Source: an uncultured Collinsella sp.
GTDB lineage: Bacteria > Actinomycetota > Coriobacteriia > Coriobacteriales > Coriobacteriaceae
Reading direction: 5' to 3'
Length of the DNA: 54,612 nt
Assembly: GCA_902494935.1 (NCBI GenBank)
Contig: CABUVH010000001.1
Location: 1-54,612, forward strand
Below the pieces are notes generated by a model that saw only the letters and a list, made by a program, of their open reading frames with translations, was not told the DNA's origin and searched no databases. Position numbers and translations under genes: made by a program. Shown in pieces: positions 1 through 7,520 of the stretch (positions are counted from its first letter, which is position 1; the number at the start of each line of letters is the position of its first letter).

Positions 1-11
1 CGCACTCCGCA

Positions 12-64
12 GGACGAAAGAACCCCCGCCGCACGAAGTGCGCAGCGGGGGTTCTTTCATGTCC
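12..64 (-). terminator. Structured 3' hairpin after the lar genes (element A)
   Basis: A 14-bp perfect stem (16-29 with 45-58) encloses a small GCAC/GTGC hairpin (31-41). It is bracketed by an outer GGAC (12-15)/GTCC (61-64) helix. Conserved flanks CCGCA and GAGGACG recur in element B at 2451-2571. It lies 57 bp past the stop of the channel gene on the minus strand, so a terminator or 3'-UTR role is likely. There is no strong U-tract. Confidence 0.6.
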
Positions 65-120
65 GAGGACGCGCTGGGAAGTTACCCCATGCGGACGGCG
101 GACAACTATGTAGCCTTGGA

Positions 121-852
121 CTAGAACATACCCAAGAAACCATGCACAAACAGCGCAGCCAGAGCGGCGCCGACAAACGGAGCGATGCCAGGAACGAGCA
201 GGCCGTACTTCCAGTTGTTGTCAGCCTTGTTCTTGATCGGCAGCACCTGATAGGCCATGCGAGGACCAAGGTCACGGGCTTGGTTCATGGCGAAGCCGGT
301 GATGCCGCCCATGCCCATGCCAACGGCCCAAACGATCAGGCCGACGCAGATAGCGAGCATCAGGACATTCTCGCCAGCACGGTTAGCAGCAGCAAGGATG
401 GCGCTGATGAACACAAAAGTGCAGATAGCCTCGCAGAAGAAATTACGGGCATAGTTCGTACCCTCGGTGGTGGGGTTGGTCGAGAAGATATTGCGCTGGG
501 CAATGGGATCGACGACGCCATCGGAAGCCTTGAACTCATCGGCATACATCAACCACGCGATCACGGCACCCGCAAAGCCGCCGAGCATATCGGCAATCAT
601 GAAGGGGATGCAGCTGCTCCACGGCACCAGGCCTACGATGCACTGGGCAAGCACCATGGCGGGGTTCATGCACACGGCGCCGCCAAAGACAAACAGGCAG
701 ACCGAGATGCCAAAAGACCAGGTGGTGATGGCAAACATGTGGCCGGAGCCCTGATACTTGGTGCCCTTGAGCACGGTATCGCAGTGCACGCCCACGCCAA
801 AGATGATCATGAGGGCCGTTGCGCCGAATTCACAGAGGAGTTTGGTAAGCAT
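121..852 (-). CDS. MIP/aquaporin-family channel, probable lactate/glycerol facilitator (LarD/GlpF-like)
   Basis: This 243-residue hydrophobic protein has the six-helix, two half-helix layout of the major intrinsic protein family. The first pore motif is intact (MNPAMVLA, about residue 62). The second, normally NPARD in aquaglyceroporins, reads NQARDLGPR, so the pore proline is replaced by glutamine; the DNA codon CAA is unambiguous. It starts 49 bp after the lactate racemase gene on the same strand, so the two are probably co-transcribed. In Lactiplantibacillus plantarum the lar operon also carries a GlpF-type lactic acid channel (LarD). By that analogy this protein may pass lactic acid or another small neutral solute. 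It could equally be a plain glycerol facilitator. The family call is firm and the substrate is inferred. Confidence 0.85.
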   Translation of the reverse strand: MLTKLLCEFGATALMIIFGVGVHCDTVLKGTKYQGSGHMFAITTWSFGISVCLFVFGGAVCMNPAMVLAQCIVGLVPWSSCIPFMIADMLGGFAGAVIAWLMYADEFKASDGVVDPIAQRNIFSTNPTTEGTNYARNFFCEAICTFVFISAILAAANRAGENVLMLAICVGLIVWAVGMGMGGITGFAMNQARDLGPRMAYQVLPIKNKADNNWKYGLLVPGIAPFVGAALAALFVHGFLGMF

Positions 853-901
853 AAAACCTTATCTTTCTTGTCGGTTACAAACGATTCGTTTAGGCCGCGC
901 A

Positions 902-2179
902 CTAGTGCTGCGCGACGACAACGCCCAGGCCATCGGGAATGACGGCCACCTTGGCATCGGCACCCTTCATCTCAAAGGCGAGCTTGAGCGCCTCCTCGAG
1001 GGTGTTGACCGGCGTCATGTGCATATCCTTGATCATCTGGTGATCGCACAGGTCGGTGACCATGATCACAGGGTGATGCGCCAGGATGCGGGCAAAGATC
1101 TGGCTCGTCCACTGGTCGGGCAGGGTCTCGTCCTTAGGACGGTCGATGCAGGCGCGCTCAAACTCTGCCGGATCGTTGTCGGCGATGTTGTGATAGAAGC
1201 CCTCGCCACCGTGACCGTCGGCGCAACCGGCGACATCAATGATCACGCCGCCCTCGGGAAGCGTGGCCTCGGCAGCGCACATGCCCTTCACGGCCTGGTA
1301 GATGTTCTGGTCGAGCGGGTAGCCGCCGTTGGTGGTGATGGCAATCTCGCACTCGACGGGCTCAACGCCGGCAAGGCTCTTCACGAACTCGCAGCCGGCC
1401 TCGTGCGCCTTGTGCATGTCGCCGGCAAAGGAGCCGATGACCTCGTGCTTGCCGTTGAGCACCACGTTAAGCACAAAGGCAAGGTGAGCCATCTCGGCAG
1501 CGGCAAACATGTCCTCGCTCACGTGGTTGTGGCACAGGTTGCCGGCACGCGAGTGGGAATCATTCACAAACTGACCGTTGTGGTTGTACATGATGGTCTT
1601 GTAGCTGGCGATACCGGGCAGGACGGACTTGCGGCTACCAGAGAAACCGGCAAAGAAGTGCGGCTCAATGAAGCCCTCGGCAAGCAGCAGATCGCAATCG
1701 GCAGCAATCTTGTTGATGATGCACTCGCCGCCAGAAGGCAGAGTGCCGATCTTTTTCATCATGCTGTCGTCAGTCGCGACGTGCATAACGATTTCCTCGT
1801 TGGCAACGATCTCCTCGCCGTACTTGTTGACGAGCTCCTCGTGCGTCGACGGACGGTGCATACCCGTAGCAACCAAAATACGCACTCGAGCCTCAGGTGC
1901 AGCGGAATGGATGTGATGCAGCAGAATAGGCATCGTCACACGCGAGGGAACGGGACGCGTATGATCGGAGCTAATAATGACAATATCCTTCTTGCCAGCG
2001 CAAAGCTCCTCGAGCGAAGGCGAGCCATAAGGGTTGGCAAGCGACTCCTCTACCAGCTCTTCCTGCGATTTTGTAGTCTTAAACTCGTTTTGATGACCTT
2101 CCATCACACCCGCGAAGTTCTTATCCTCGAGCTCCAGATGCAACGTCTTGTGGTCAAACGGCAGTTCACATTCAAACAA
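902..2179 (-). CDS. larA: Nickel-pincer lactate racemase LarA
   Basis: LarA interconverts L- and D-lactate using a covalently bound nickel-pincer nucleotide. The open frame runs on to 2386, but a TTG start at 2179 preceded by GGAAGAGG gives 425 residues, the family length. With this start the key residues fall on the L. plantarum numbering: Asp72 and Arg75 in SDHTRP, His108 in GMHRPS, His174 in EPHFFAGF, Lys184 (the cofactor attachment lysine) in SRKSVLPG and His200 in NHNGQF. This supports both the function and the start. The cofactor biosynthesis genes larB, larC and larE are not in the window and must lie elsewhere. It is followed by a channel gene, so the pair would import or export and racemise lactate. 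Confidence 0.93.
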   Translation of the reverse strand: MFECELPFDHKTLHLELEDKNFAGVMEGHQNEFKTTKSQEELVEESLANPYGSPSLEELCAGKKDIVIISSDHTRPVPSRVTMPILLHHIHSAAPEARVRILVATGMHRPSTHEELVNKYGEEIVANEEIVMHVATDDSMMKKIGTLPSGGECIINKIAADCDLLLAEGFIEPHFFAGFSGSRKSVLPGIASYKTIMYNHNGQFVNDSHSRAGNLCHNHVSEDMFAAAEMAHLAFVLNVVLNGKHEVIGSFAGDMHKAHEAGCEFVKSLAGVEPVECEIAITTNGGYPLDQNIYQAVKGMCAAEATLPEGGVIIDVAGCADGHGGEGFYHNIADNDPAEFERACIDRPKDETLPDQWTSQIFARILAHHPVIMVTDLCDHQMIKDMHMTPVNTLEEALKLAFEMKGADAKVAVIPDGLGVVVAQH

Positions 2180-2597
2180 TGACGAGCGCCCTCTTCCTTT
2201 CAACTGACACACTAGATAAACCGTTGGAAGGATACGCCGCTCACCGAAAAACTCCACCGTCCACCGACTCATTAACACAACGTTCATATTTGACCCATAA
2301 CAAAACGGCCGCGACCCCAAACGGGACCGCAGCCGCAACAGTCGTAAGGCGAGAAGCGCCAAATGCGCCACCGGGATAGACCCCATCCAAAACGCGCGGA
2401 GCGCACTTTATTTTCATCAGCTTTAATCCCTGAAGACCGAGGACGAAGGAACCCGATGGGTTTCCCTCTGAATGCATTCCGCAGCACGAAGCCCCCTTAT
2501 CCGCAGCTCCGAAGGAGCAGGATAAGGAGGCTTCAAGTGCGAGGACGCATTCAGAGGGAAACCCATCGGGTCCCGGTGAGAGCCACAGGGCTATCGA
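2180..2597. other. Intergenic region between ppc and larA
   Basis: This 418-bp region has no convincing gene. It holds the long inverted repeat annotated separately at 2451-2571, next to the ppc stop, and must contain the larA promoter. I could not find a confident -35/-10 pair for larA. Confidence 0.5.
2451..2571 (-). repeat. Long bipartite inverted repeat 3' of ppc (element B)
   Basis: The outer arms are a perfect 25-bp inverted repeat (2451-2475 and 2547-2571). Inside it are GCAC (2484-2487)/GTGC (2537-2540) and an inner stem that, read on the minus strand, is capped by a C-UUCG-G tetraloop. The flanks CCGCA and GAGGACG match element A at 12-64. It begins about 27 bp downstream of the ppc stop, so it probably forms the ppc 3' UTR or terminator. 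Confidence 0.65.
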
Positions 2598-5423
2598 TTA
2601 CCCCGTGTTCTGCAATCCTGCCGAGACGCCGGTCACAGTCGAAAGAATCAGGCTCATGTACTCGGCCTTCTTCTCCTCGGCCATCTCGTCCTGGTTCATA
2701 CGCACCTCGCGAAGGGCGCGGACCTGGGCGATGGACAGGGCGTCGACATAGGGGTTGCGCACGCGGACAGCGCAGCCGAGCACGCGGCGATGCTGCAGCG
2801 GCCACTCGTCACCGACGATGGCAAGGACCCACTTACGGGTGAGCTGCATCTCGGTAAAGACCTTCTTGGACAGGTCGTCGCGGTCGCCCAGGTGCAGATA
2901 CATCTTGGCGATGCGCTGGTCGGTCTTGGCGATCGACATCTCGATGTTGTCGATAAAGGTGCGGAAGAACGGCCACTCCTGGTAGGCAGCCTTGAGCTGA
3001 TCAAGGTCACCCAACTGCTCGCAAGCGGTACCCAGGCCGTACCAAGCGGCCAGATTGATGCGCGCCTGGCTCCAGCTGAAGATCCACGGAATGGTACGCA
3101 GGTCGTCGAGCGACTTGGCACCCAAGCCGCGCTTGGCGGGACGTGAGCCGATCGGCAGCAGACCGACCTCGGTCAGCGGCGTCACGGTCGAGAACCACGG
3201 TGTAAAGTCCTCGGTGTTCAGCAGGTCCAGATAGCGCTCGTGGCTTGCAGCGTTAAGCTTCTCGGCCATATCCCAGAACTTCTGCGTGGTCTCGGTGTTG
3301 GTCTTCTCGACACTCGGGGCCGACTGCAAAAGCGTTGCGGCGGCAACGGACTCAACATGGCGCTGAGCCAGCGTGCGGTTGCCGTAACGGGCAAAGATGA
3401 CCTCGCCCTGCTCGGTAAGCTTAAAGAAGCAGTTGACCGAACCCTTGGGCTGCGCCAGCACGGCCTTGTTGGCCGGGCCGCCGCCACGGCCCACGGCACC
3501 GCCGCGACCGTGCATGAGCACCAGGTCGATATCGTTCTTCTCGGCCCACTTGGCAATGCGCTCCTGCGCGGAGTGCAGCGCGAGCATGGCCGTGGTAGGA
3601 CCGGCATCCTTGGAGGAGTCGGAGTAGCCCAGCATGACCTCCATGCGGCGGTTGGTCTGGGCAAGGCGCTTTTGCACCACGGGCAGCGTAAGCATCTGGT
3701 CGAGCACGTCGACGCAGCCCTCGAGGTCCTCGAGCTGCTCGAACAGCGGAATCACGTCGAGCTCGGGGACATCCTCCTCGTGTGCAAAGGACAGGTGGGC
3801 AAGCTCAAAGACGTCGGCCACATGCTGGGCGCTCTTGGTAAACGAGATGATGTAGCGGTGCGCCATCTTCTTGCCGTAGCGCTTTTGGATGGAGCCGATA
3901 GCACGGAAGGTATCGATGACTTCGCGCGTCATGGGCTGCAGGTCGCCATGGATACCGTTCTCGTGGATATCCTTGAGGGCGCGGGCATGCACCACGGAGT
4001 GCTGACGGAACTCCATCTCGACCATATGGAAGCCGAAGGACTCGACTTGCCAGATGATGGTCTGGACCGGGCCGTAGGCGGCACGGACGGCACCGCAGGC
4101 GGCCAGCGAACGCTGGACGACGCGCAGGTCATCCAGGAACTCGTCGGCGCTGTGGTACATGGTGTCGGTGATACGGCGCACGGTGGCGTTCAGACGGTCG
4201 GCCATGACGAGCATGACGGCGCGATGCGGCTCGTGCTCGGAGATCAGCTCGGCGCGGGCCGTGTACCGAGGGCTCATCTCGACCTGATGGTTCCACAGGT
4301 TAATGAGCTCGGCCGACGGCTTGCTGTAGGTGGCCTCGAGCGTCAGGTTGCGGCCGATGTGGCGGCACTTGTCCTCGAGCTTGAGCACCATGTGCGTAAA
4401 GTACTTGGCGGCGACCTCACGGCTCACCTTGGCGGTGACGTTGGGGTTACCGTCGCGGTCGGAACCGATCCAGCTGCCGGGATGGAAGAACGCCGGGCAC
4501 AGCGGCGGCACAGTACCGGCCTTGTCGCCCAGCACCCAATCGTCAAAACGACGATAGATAACGGGGATAACGTCGAACAGCGTGTTATCGAAGATGTCGA
4601 TGATGGTATCGGCTTCCTCGACCGGCGTGGGCTTCTTGAGCGCGATGGGGCTCGTACGCACCAGGGCGTCGATCTCCTGCAGCATATGGCGCTCGTTCTC
4701 CACCAGGTCGGAGCCGCCCAGACGCGGACGCTCCTCCAGCAGGTTGGAGATACGGCGGATCTTGCCCTCGACGGCCTTACGACGGGCCTCGGTGGGATGT
4801 GCGGTAAAGACAGGGTGGAACTCGAGCTTGTCGAGCAGCTCGTTGGCACCCTCGACACCCAGCTCATTCACCAGCTGGTGATAGGCAACGGTAAGCTCGT
4901 TGGCAGGATCGACCTCGGTATCGGTCGACGCACCGGCCTCGCGCTCGCGCAGCTGCGCCACACGGTAGTTCTCCTCCGACAGGTTTGCCAGATGGAAAAA
5001 GCTCGTAAAGGCGCGGACAATGACCTGCTGCTTATCGAGCGGCAGGCTGTCGATCAAATCGACGACCTCACGAAATGCCACGGCAGTGGGCTCGTCGGCG
5101 GTGGGCACGCCCTGCTCGTCGACGGCTTCGTCGGCAGCGCAGGTACCGGGGTTGCCGGCATTGACCACAATCTCGGCTGTCAAAATCTTGTCGAACAGGT
5201 CCGCGATCTCGGGATCATACTCGCTAAGCACACGGCGCTCCAGGCGCAAGAACAGCGCCAGATTGTCGCGCAGCTCCTCGGGGATCTCGATCTCGGCGAG
5301 ACGCTCCCTGGACTCGGCATTCGAGCCGATTCGGTTAACGAGGCGGTTGACCACGGCAGCGACGCGCGCCGCGGCTTCGGGTACAGACTGGTTGCTTAGG
5401 TTCTCAGCCACGTTTCCTCCCAT
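2598..5423 (-). CDS. ppc: Phosphoenolpyruvate carboxylase
   Basis: The enzyme carboxylates PEP to oxaloacetate, an anaplerotic step feeding fermentation to succinate or amino acids. The 941-residue product carries the family landmarks in order: FTAHPTEARRK (catalytic His), GSDRDGNPNVT, LGYSDSSKDAG, the glycine-rich loop HGRGGAVGRGGGP, GSRPAKR, SWSQARI and the invariant C-terminal QNTG. Two starts are possible. The ATG at 5423 sits directly on AAGGAGG. A GTG at 5411 has GGGAGG at a more usual distance and would remove four residues. It is slightly longer than the enterobacterial enzyme. It is transcribed alone from a TATAAT promoter about 35 bp upstream. Confidence 0.97.
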   Translation of the reverse strand: MGGNVAENLSNQSVPEAAARVAAVVNRLVNRIGSNAESRERLAEIEIPEELRDNLALFLRLERRVLSEYDPEIADLFDKILTAEIVVNAGNPGTCAADEAVDEQGVPTADEPTAVAFREVVDLIDSLPLDKQQVIVRAFTSFFHLANLSEENYRVAQLREREAGASTDTEVDPANELTVAYHQLVNELGVEGANELLDKLEFHPVFTAHPTEARRKAVEGKIRRISNLLEERPRLGGSDLVENERHMLQEIDALVRTSPIALKKPTPVEEADTIIDIFDNTLFDVIPVIYRRFDDWVLGDKAGTVPPLCPAFFHPGSWIGSDRDGNPNVTAKVSREVAAKYFTHMVLKLEDKCRHIGRNLTLEATYSKPSAELINLWNHQVEMSPRYTARAELISEHEPHRAVMLVMADRLNATVRRITDTMYHSADEFLDDLRVVQRSLAACGAVRAAYGPVQTIIWQVESFGFHMVEMEFRQHSVVHARALKDIHENGIHGDLQPMTREVIDTFRAIGSIQKRYGKKMAHRYIISFTKSAQHVADVFELAHLSFAHEEDVPELDVIPLFEQLEDLEGCVDVLDQMLTLPVVQKRLAQTNRRMEVMLGYSDSSKDAGPTTAMLALHSAQERIAKWAEKNDIDLVLMHGRGGAVGRGGGPANKAVLAQPKGSVNCFFKLTEQGEVIFARYGNRTLAQRHVESVAAATLLQSAPSVEKTNTETTQKFWDMAEKLNAASHERYLDLLNTEDFTPWFSTVTPLTEVGLLPIGSRPAKRGLGAKSLDDLRTIPWIFSWSQARINLAAWYGLGTACEQLGDLDQLKAAYQEWPFFRTFIDNIEMSIAKTDQRIAKMYLHLGDRDDLSKKVFTEMQLTRKWVLAIVGDEWPLQHRRVLGCAVRVRNPYVDALSIAQVRALREVRMNQDEMAEEKKAEYMSLILSTVTGVSAGLQNTG

Positions 5424-5455
5424 TCCTCCTTCTATGCACGTAACATGCGGTATTC

Positions 5456-5461
5456 ATTATA
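5456..5461 (-). promoter_or_regulatory. Probable -10 box of ppc
   Basis: A perfect TATAAT on the minus strand lies about 33 bp upstream of the ppc start. The -35 region 17 bp further up (GTCGAA) is weak. Confidence 0.5.
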
Positions 5462-5575
5462 GGCGCTTGAGAAATACTTTCGACACTGATTGCGCTTTAC
5501 CACACAAAAGTATTTTCTGCATTGCAAAGGTTTTTGCCCTAAATGGTCGTATTTCTCGGTGGGCGGCATACGTAA

Positions 5576-5611
5576 ACGGGGGCATTCCGCATAAAAGCGA
5601 AACACCCCCGT
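5576..5611 (-). terminator. Terminator after hisS
   Basis: The arms ACGGGGG and CCCCCGT extend through G-U-compatible TTTCGC/GCGGAA pairing, about 58 bp after the hisS stop. The downstream tract is only TTTA, so the hairpin may act in both directions. Confidence 0.65.
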
Positions 5612-5668
5612 AACAATCGCTCTCCATGAGCAGGGCACGTTAGCAGGCCCGAAGCTCAAAAAGATGCG

Positions 5669-6982
5669 CTACAGGCGCTCGCGAACCGCCTCGACGACGT
5701 TGTCCAGATCGGCGAGCACCTCGTCATGGCTCTGCATGTCGCGCACTTTGACCTTGCCGGCGGCAAGCTCGTCGCCACCCAGGACCAAGATGAGCTTGGC
5801 GCCTACCTTATCGGCTTGCTTAAACTGGGCCTTGAGCGAACGACCCTGATAGTCGGCCTCGGTCACGATACCTGCGGCGCGAAGCTCCTGCGTAATGGCA
5901 AAGACGTTCTGACGCAGCTCCTTGCCGGCGTTGGCGACATAGACGCACGGGGCCTCATCGGCACCCAAATCGCTGCCAAAGGCCTGCAGGGCCAGCAGGG
6001 CGCGCTCAAAACCGACAGCAAAGCCGACGCCCGCCGTGGGCTTGCCACCCTCGAGCTCGACCAGGCCATCGTAGCGGCCGCCGCCGCCGATGGAGCCGAC
6101 GCCGGCGCCAGGGGCCTCGACCTCAAAGACAGTACGGGTGTAGTAGTCCAGGCCGCGCACCAAGGTGGGATCCTCGACATACTCGATACCAGCGGCATCC
6201 AGATAGCGCTTGACCTGCTCGTAGTGCTCGCGGCACTCATCGCACAGGTTGTCACCCATCAGCGGAGCCTCGGCCATGATCTCGCGGCAGTGGTCGTTCT
6301 TGCAGTCGAAGGCACGCAGCGGGTTGAGCTCGGCGCGCTCGCGGCACTCATCGCACATCTCGTCGGCGTGATCGAGGATGAACTGTTTAACCTGCTCGCG
6401 ATAGGCCGGACGGCATTGGGCATCGCCCATCGAGTTAATGAGCAGACGGAGCTTGGAAAGATCGAAGCCCAGGCGCTTGTAGAACTCCATGAGCATGATG
6501 ATGCACTCGGCGTCTGCCGCCGGATCGGGAGCGCCGAGCCACTCGATGCCCACCTGATGGAACTGGCGCAGGCGGCCCTTCTGGGGACGCTCGCCGCGGA
6601 ACATGGCCTCGGCGTAGTAAGCCTTAAACGGCGTGGAACCCTGGGGCACCAGGTTGTTCTCCACGACGGCGCGCACCACACCGGCCGTGCCCTCGGGACG
6701 AAGGGCCAGACGCTGCTTAGACTTGAGCTTGGTATCGGTGCCTTCGGTAAAGACGCGCTCCAGGTTGGCGCCGCTAAACACGCGGAACATCTCCTTGCGC
6801 ACGACGTCGGTCGACTGGCCGATGCCGTGGACAAACACGTCCACCTGCTCGATCGCGGGCGTCTCGATGGGCTTAAAGCCAAACGGCTCGAATACGCTGG
6901 CCGCAATCTGCTGCATCTTTTGCCAGGCGCGCATCTCGGCGCCGATAAGGTCGCGGGTTCCCTCCGCCTTCTGTGCCTGCAT
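5669..6982 (-). CDS. hisS: Histidyl-tRNA synthetase
   Basis: This class II synthetase charges tRNA-His. The 437-residue product shows motif 2 (RGERPQKGRLRQFHQVGIEWLG), the histidine-binding signatures LVRGLDYYTRTVFE and GGGGRYDGL, motif 3 GVGFAVGFERALLAL and a C-terminal anticodon-binding domain ending VVEAVRERL. The insertion domain has three Cys-containing pairs (MCDEC, CKNDHC, LCDEC) that could bind zinc. The ATG at 6982 has GAAAGGTG seven bases upstream and is preferred over a TTG two codons earlier. It has its own TATAAT promoter and a downstream hairpin, so it appears monocistronic. Confidence 0.97.
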   Translation of the reverse strand: MQAQKAEGTRDLIGAEMRAWQKMQQIAASVFEPFGFKPIETPAIEQVDVFVHGIGQSTDVVRKEMFRVFSGANLERVFTEGTDTKLKSKQRLALRPEGTAGVVRAVVENNLVPQGSTPFKAYYAEAMFRGERPQKGRLRQFHQVGIEWLGAPDPAADAECIIMLMEFYKRLGFDLSKLRLLINSMGDAQCRPAYREQVKQFILDHADEMCDECRERAELNPLRAFDCKNDHCREIMAEAPLMGDNLCDECREHYEQVKRYLDAAGIEYVEDPTLVRGLDYYTRTVFEVEAPGAGVGSIGGGGRYDGLVELEGGKPTAGVGFAVGFERALLALQAFGSDLGADEAPCVYVANAGKELRQNVFAITQELRAAGIVTEADYQGRSLKAQFKQADKVGAKLILVLGGDELAAGKVKVRDMQSHDEVLADLDNVVEAVRERL

Positions 6983-7024
6983 GGGCAAACACCTTTCTTT
7001 TGTATCGCGTCATAGATAGTGGAC

Positions 7025-7030
7025 ATTATA
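7025..7030 (-). promoter_or_regulatory. Probable -10 box of hisS
   Basis: A perfect TATAAT lies 42 bp upstream of the hisS ATG. The matching -35 is poorly conserved. Confidence 0.45.
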
Positions 7031-7047
7031 CGGCACAAAGCAGCAAC

Positions 7048-7107
7048 GCGGCGGCGCGTCTGACCGAACGAGGGTATGGGGACTCGTTCGGCCAGATGCG
7101 CCGCCGC
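7048..7107. repeat. 25-bp hairpin between hisS and the MFS remnant
   Basis: The arms 7048-7072 and 7083-7107 pair over 25 positions, with two G-U-type differences and a 10-nt loop. It is too long and has no U-tract for a simple terminator. It sits upstream of hisS on the minus strand. Confidence 0.7.
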
Positions 7108-7117
7108 TATTTGTGAC

Positions 7118-7173
7118 CCGTTTTCCTCCGTCCCCTTCGGATCACGTGATCTGTTGGGGACGGAGGAAAACGG
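7118..7173. repeat. 18-bp perfect hairpin with a palindromic loop
   Basis: The perfect 18-bp arms 7118-7135 and 7156-7173 (CCGTTTTCCTCCGTCCCC and its complement) enclose a 20-nt loop. The loop contains the palindrome GATCACGTGATC (7140-7151). It lies only 10 bp from the preceding 25-bp hairpin, so the two form a compound structured tract. Confidence 0.75.
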
Positions 7174-7286
7174 ATCATTTCGTAGGCCCGTGACCGCCTT
7201 GGAAACCGAATGATGGTACGAGCATCCGTGCGGCTTCCAGGGCGGCCACAAACAGAACGGGGCAAACAGAAAAGAGCGACGGACGT

Positions 7287-7511
7287 CTACTCCCCCGCCA
7301 CGCTTGCACGCAGCTTGGCGGCGATGGGCTCAGACGCCAGCAGAAACACCAACATAGCCACCGAGCACGCCAGGCACACAATCCAGGTGCTCGCAAAGGA
7401 GCCCGTGGCATCGAACAGCACACCCGAGACGATGGCGCCGGTAGTGCCCAAGATTGCCTTGAAAGACAAGGGCATAGGCCTTATGGCCATGCCCGCAGGC
7501 TTGAAAGGCAA
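7287..7511 (-). pseudogene. C-terminal remnant of an MFS transporter
   Basis: The 74-residue frame reads as the last two membrane helices of a major facilitator protein: a GAIVSGVLFDATGSF-type helix start, then WIVCLACSVAMLVFLLA, then a short basic tail. Nothing resembling the first ten helices exists upstream, where the M20 gene stop lies nine bases away. I read it as a truncated, probably non-functional 3' end left by a deletion. The first residues (MPFKPAGMAIRPMP) are not transporter-like. A small intact two-helix protein is possible but less likely. Confidence 0.6.
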
Positions 7512-7520
7512 GATTGGGTG

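Noticed and set aside
758..2182. Long plus-strand open frames opposite larA, ppc, hisS and htpG (up to 719 codons)
   Set aside because: They are mirror frames of strong GC-rich genes. Their translations are low-complexity (His, Gly, Arg, Leu rich) and show no family motifs.
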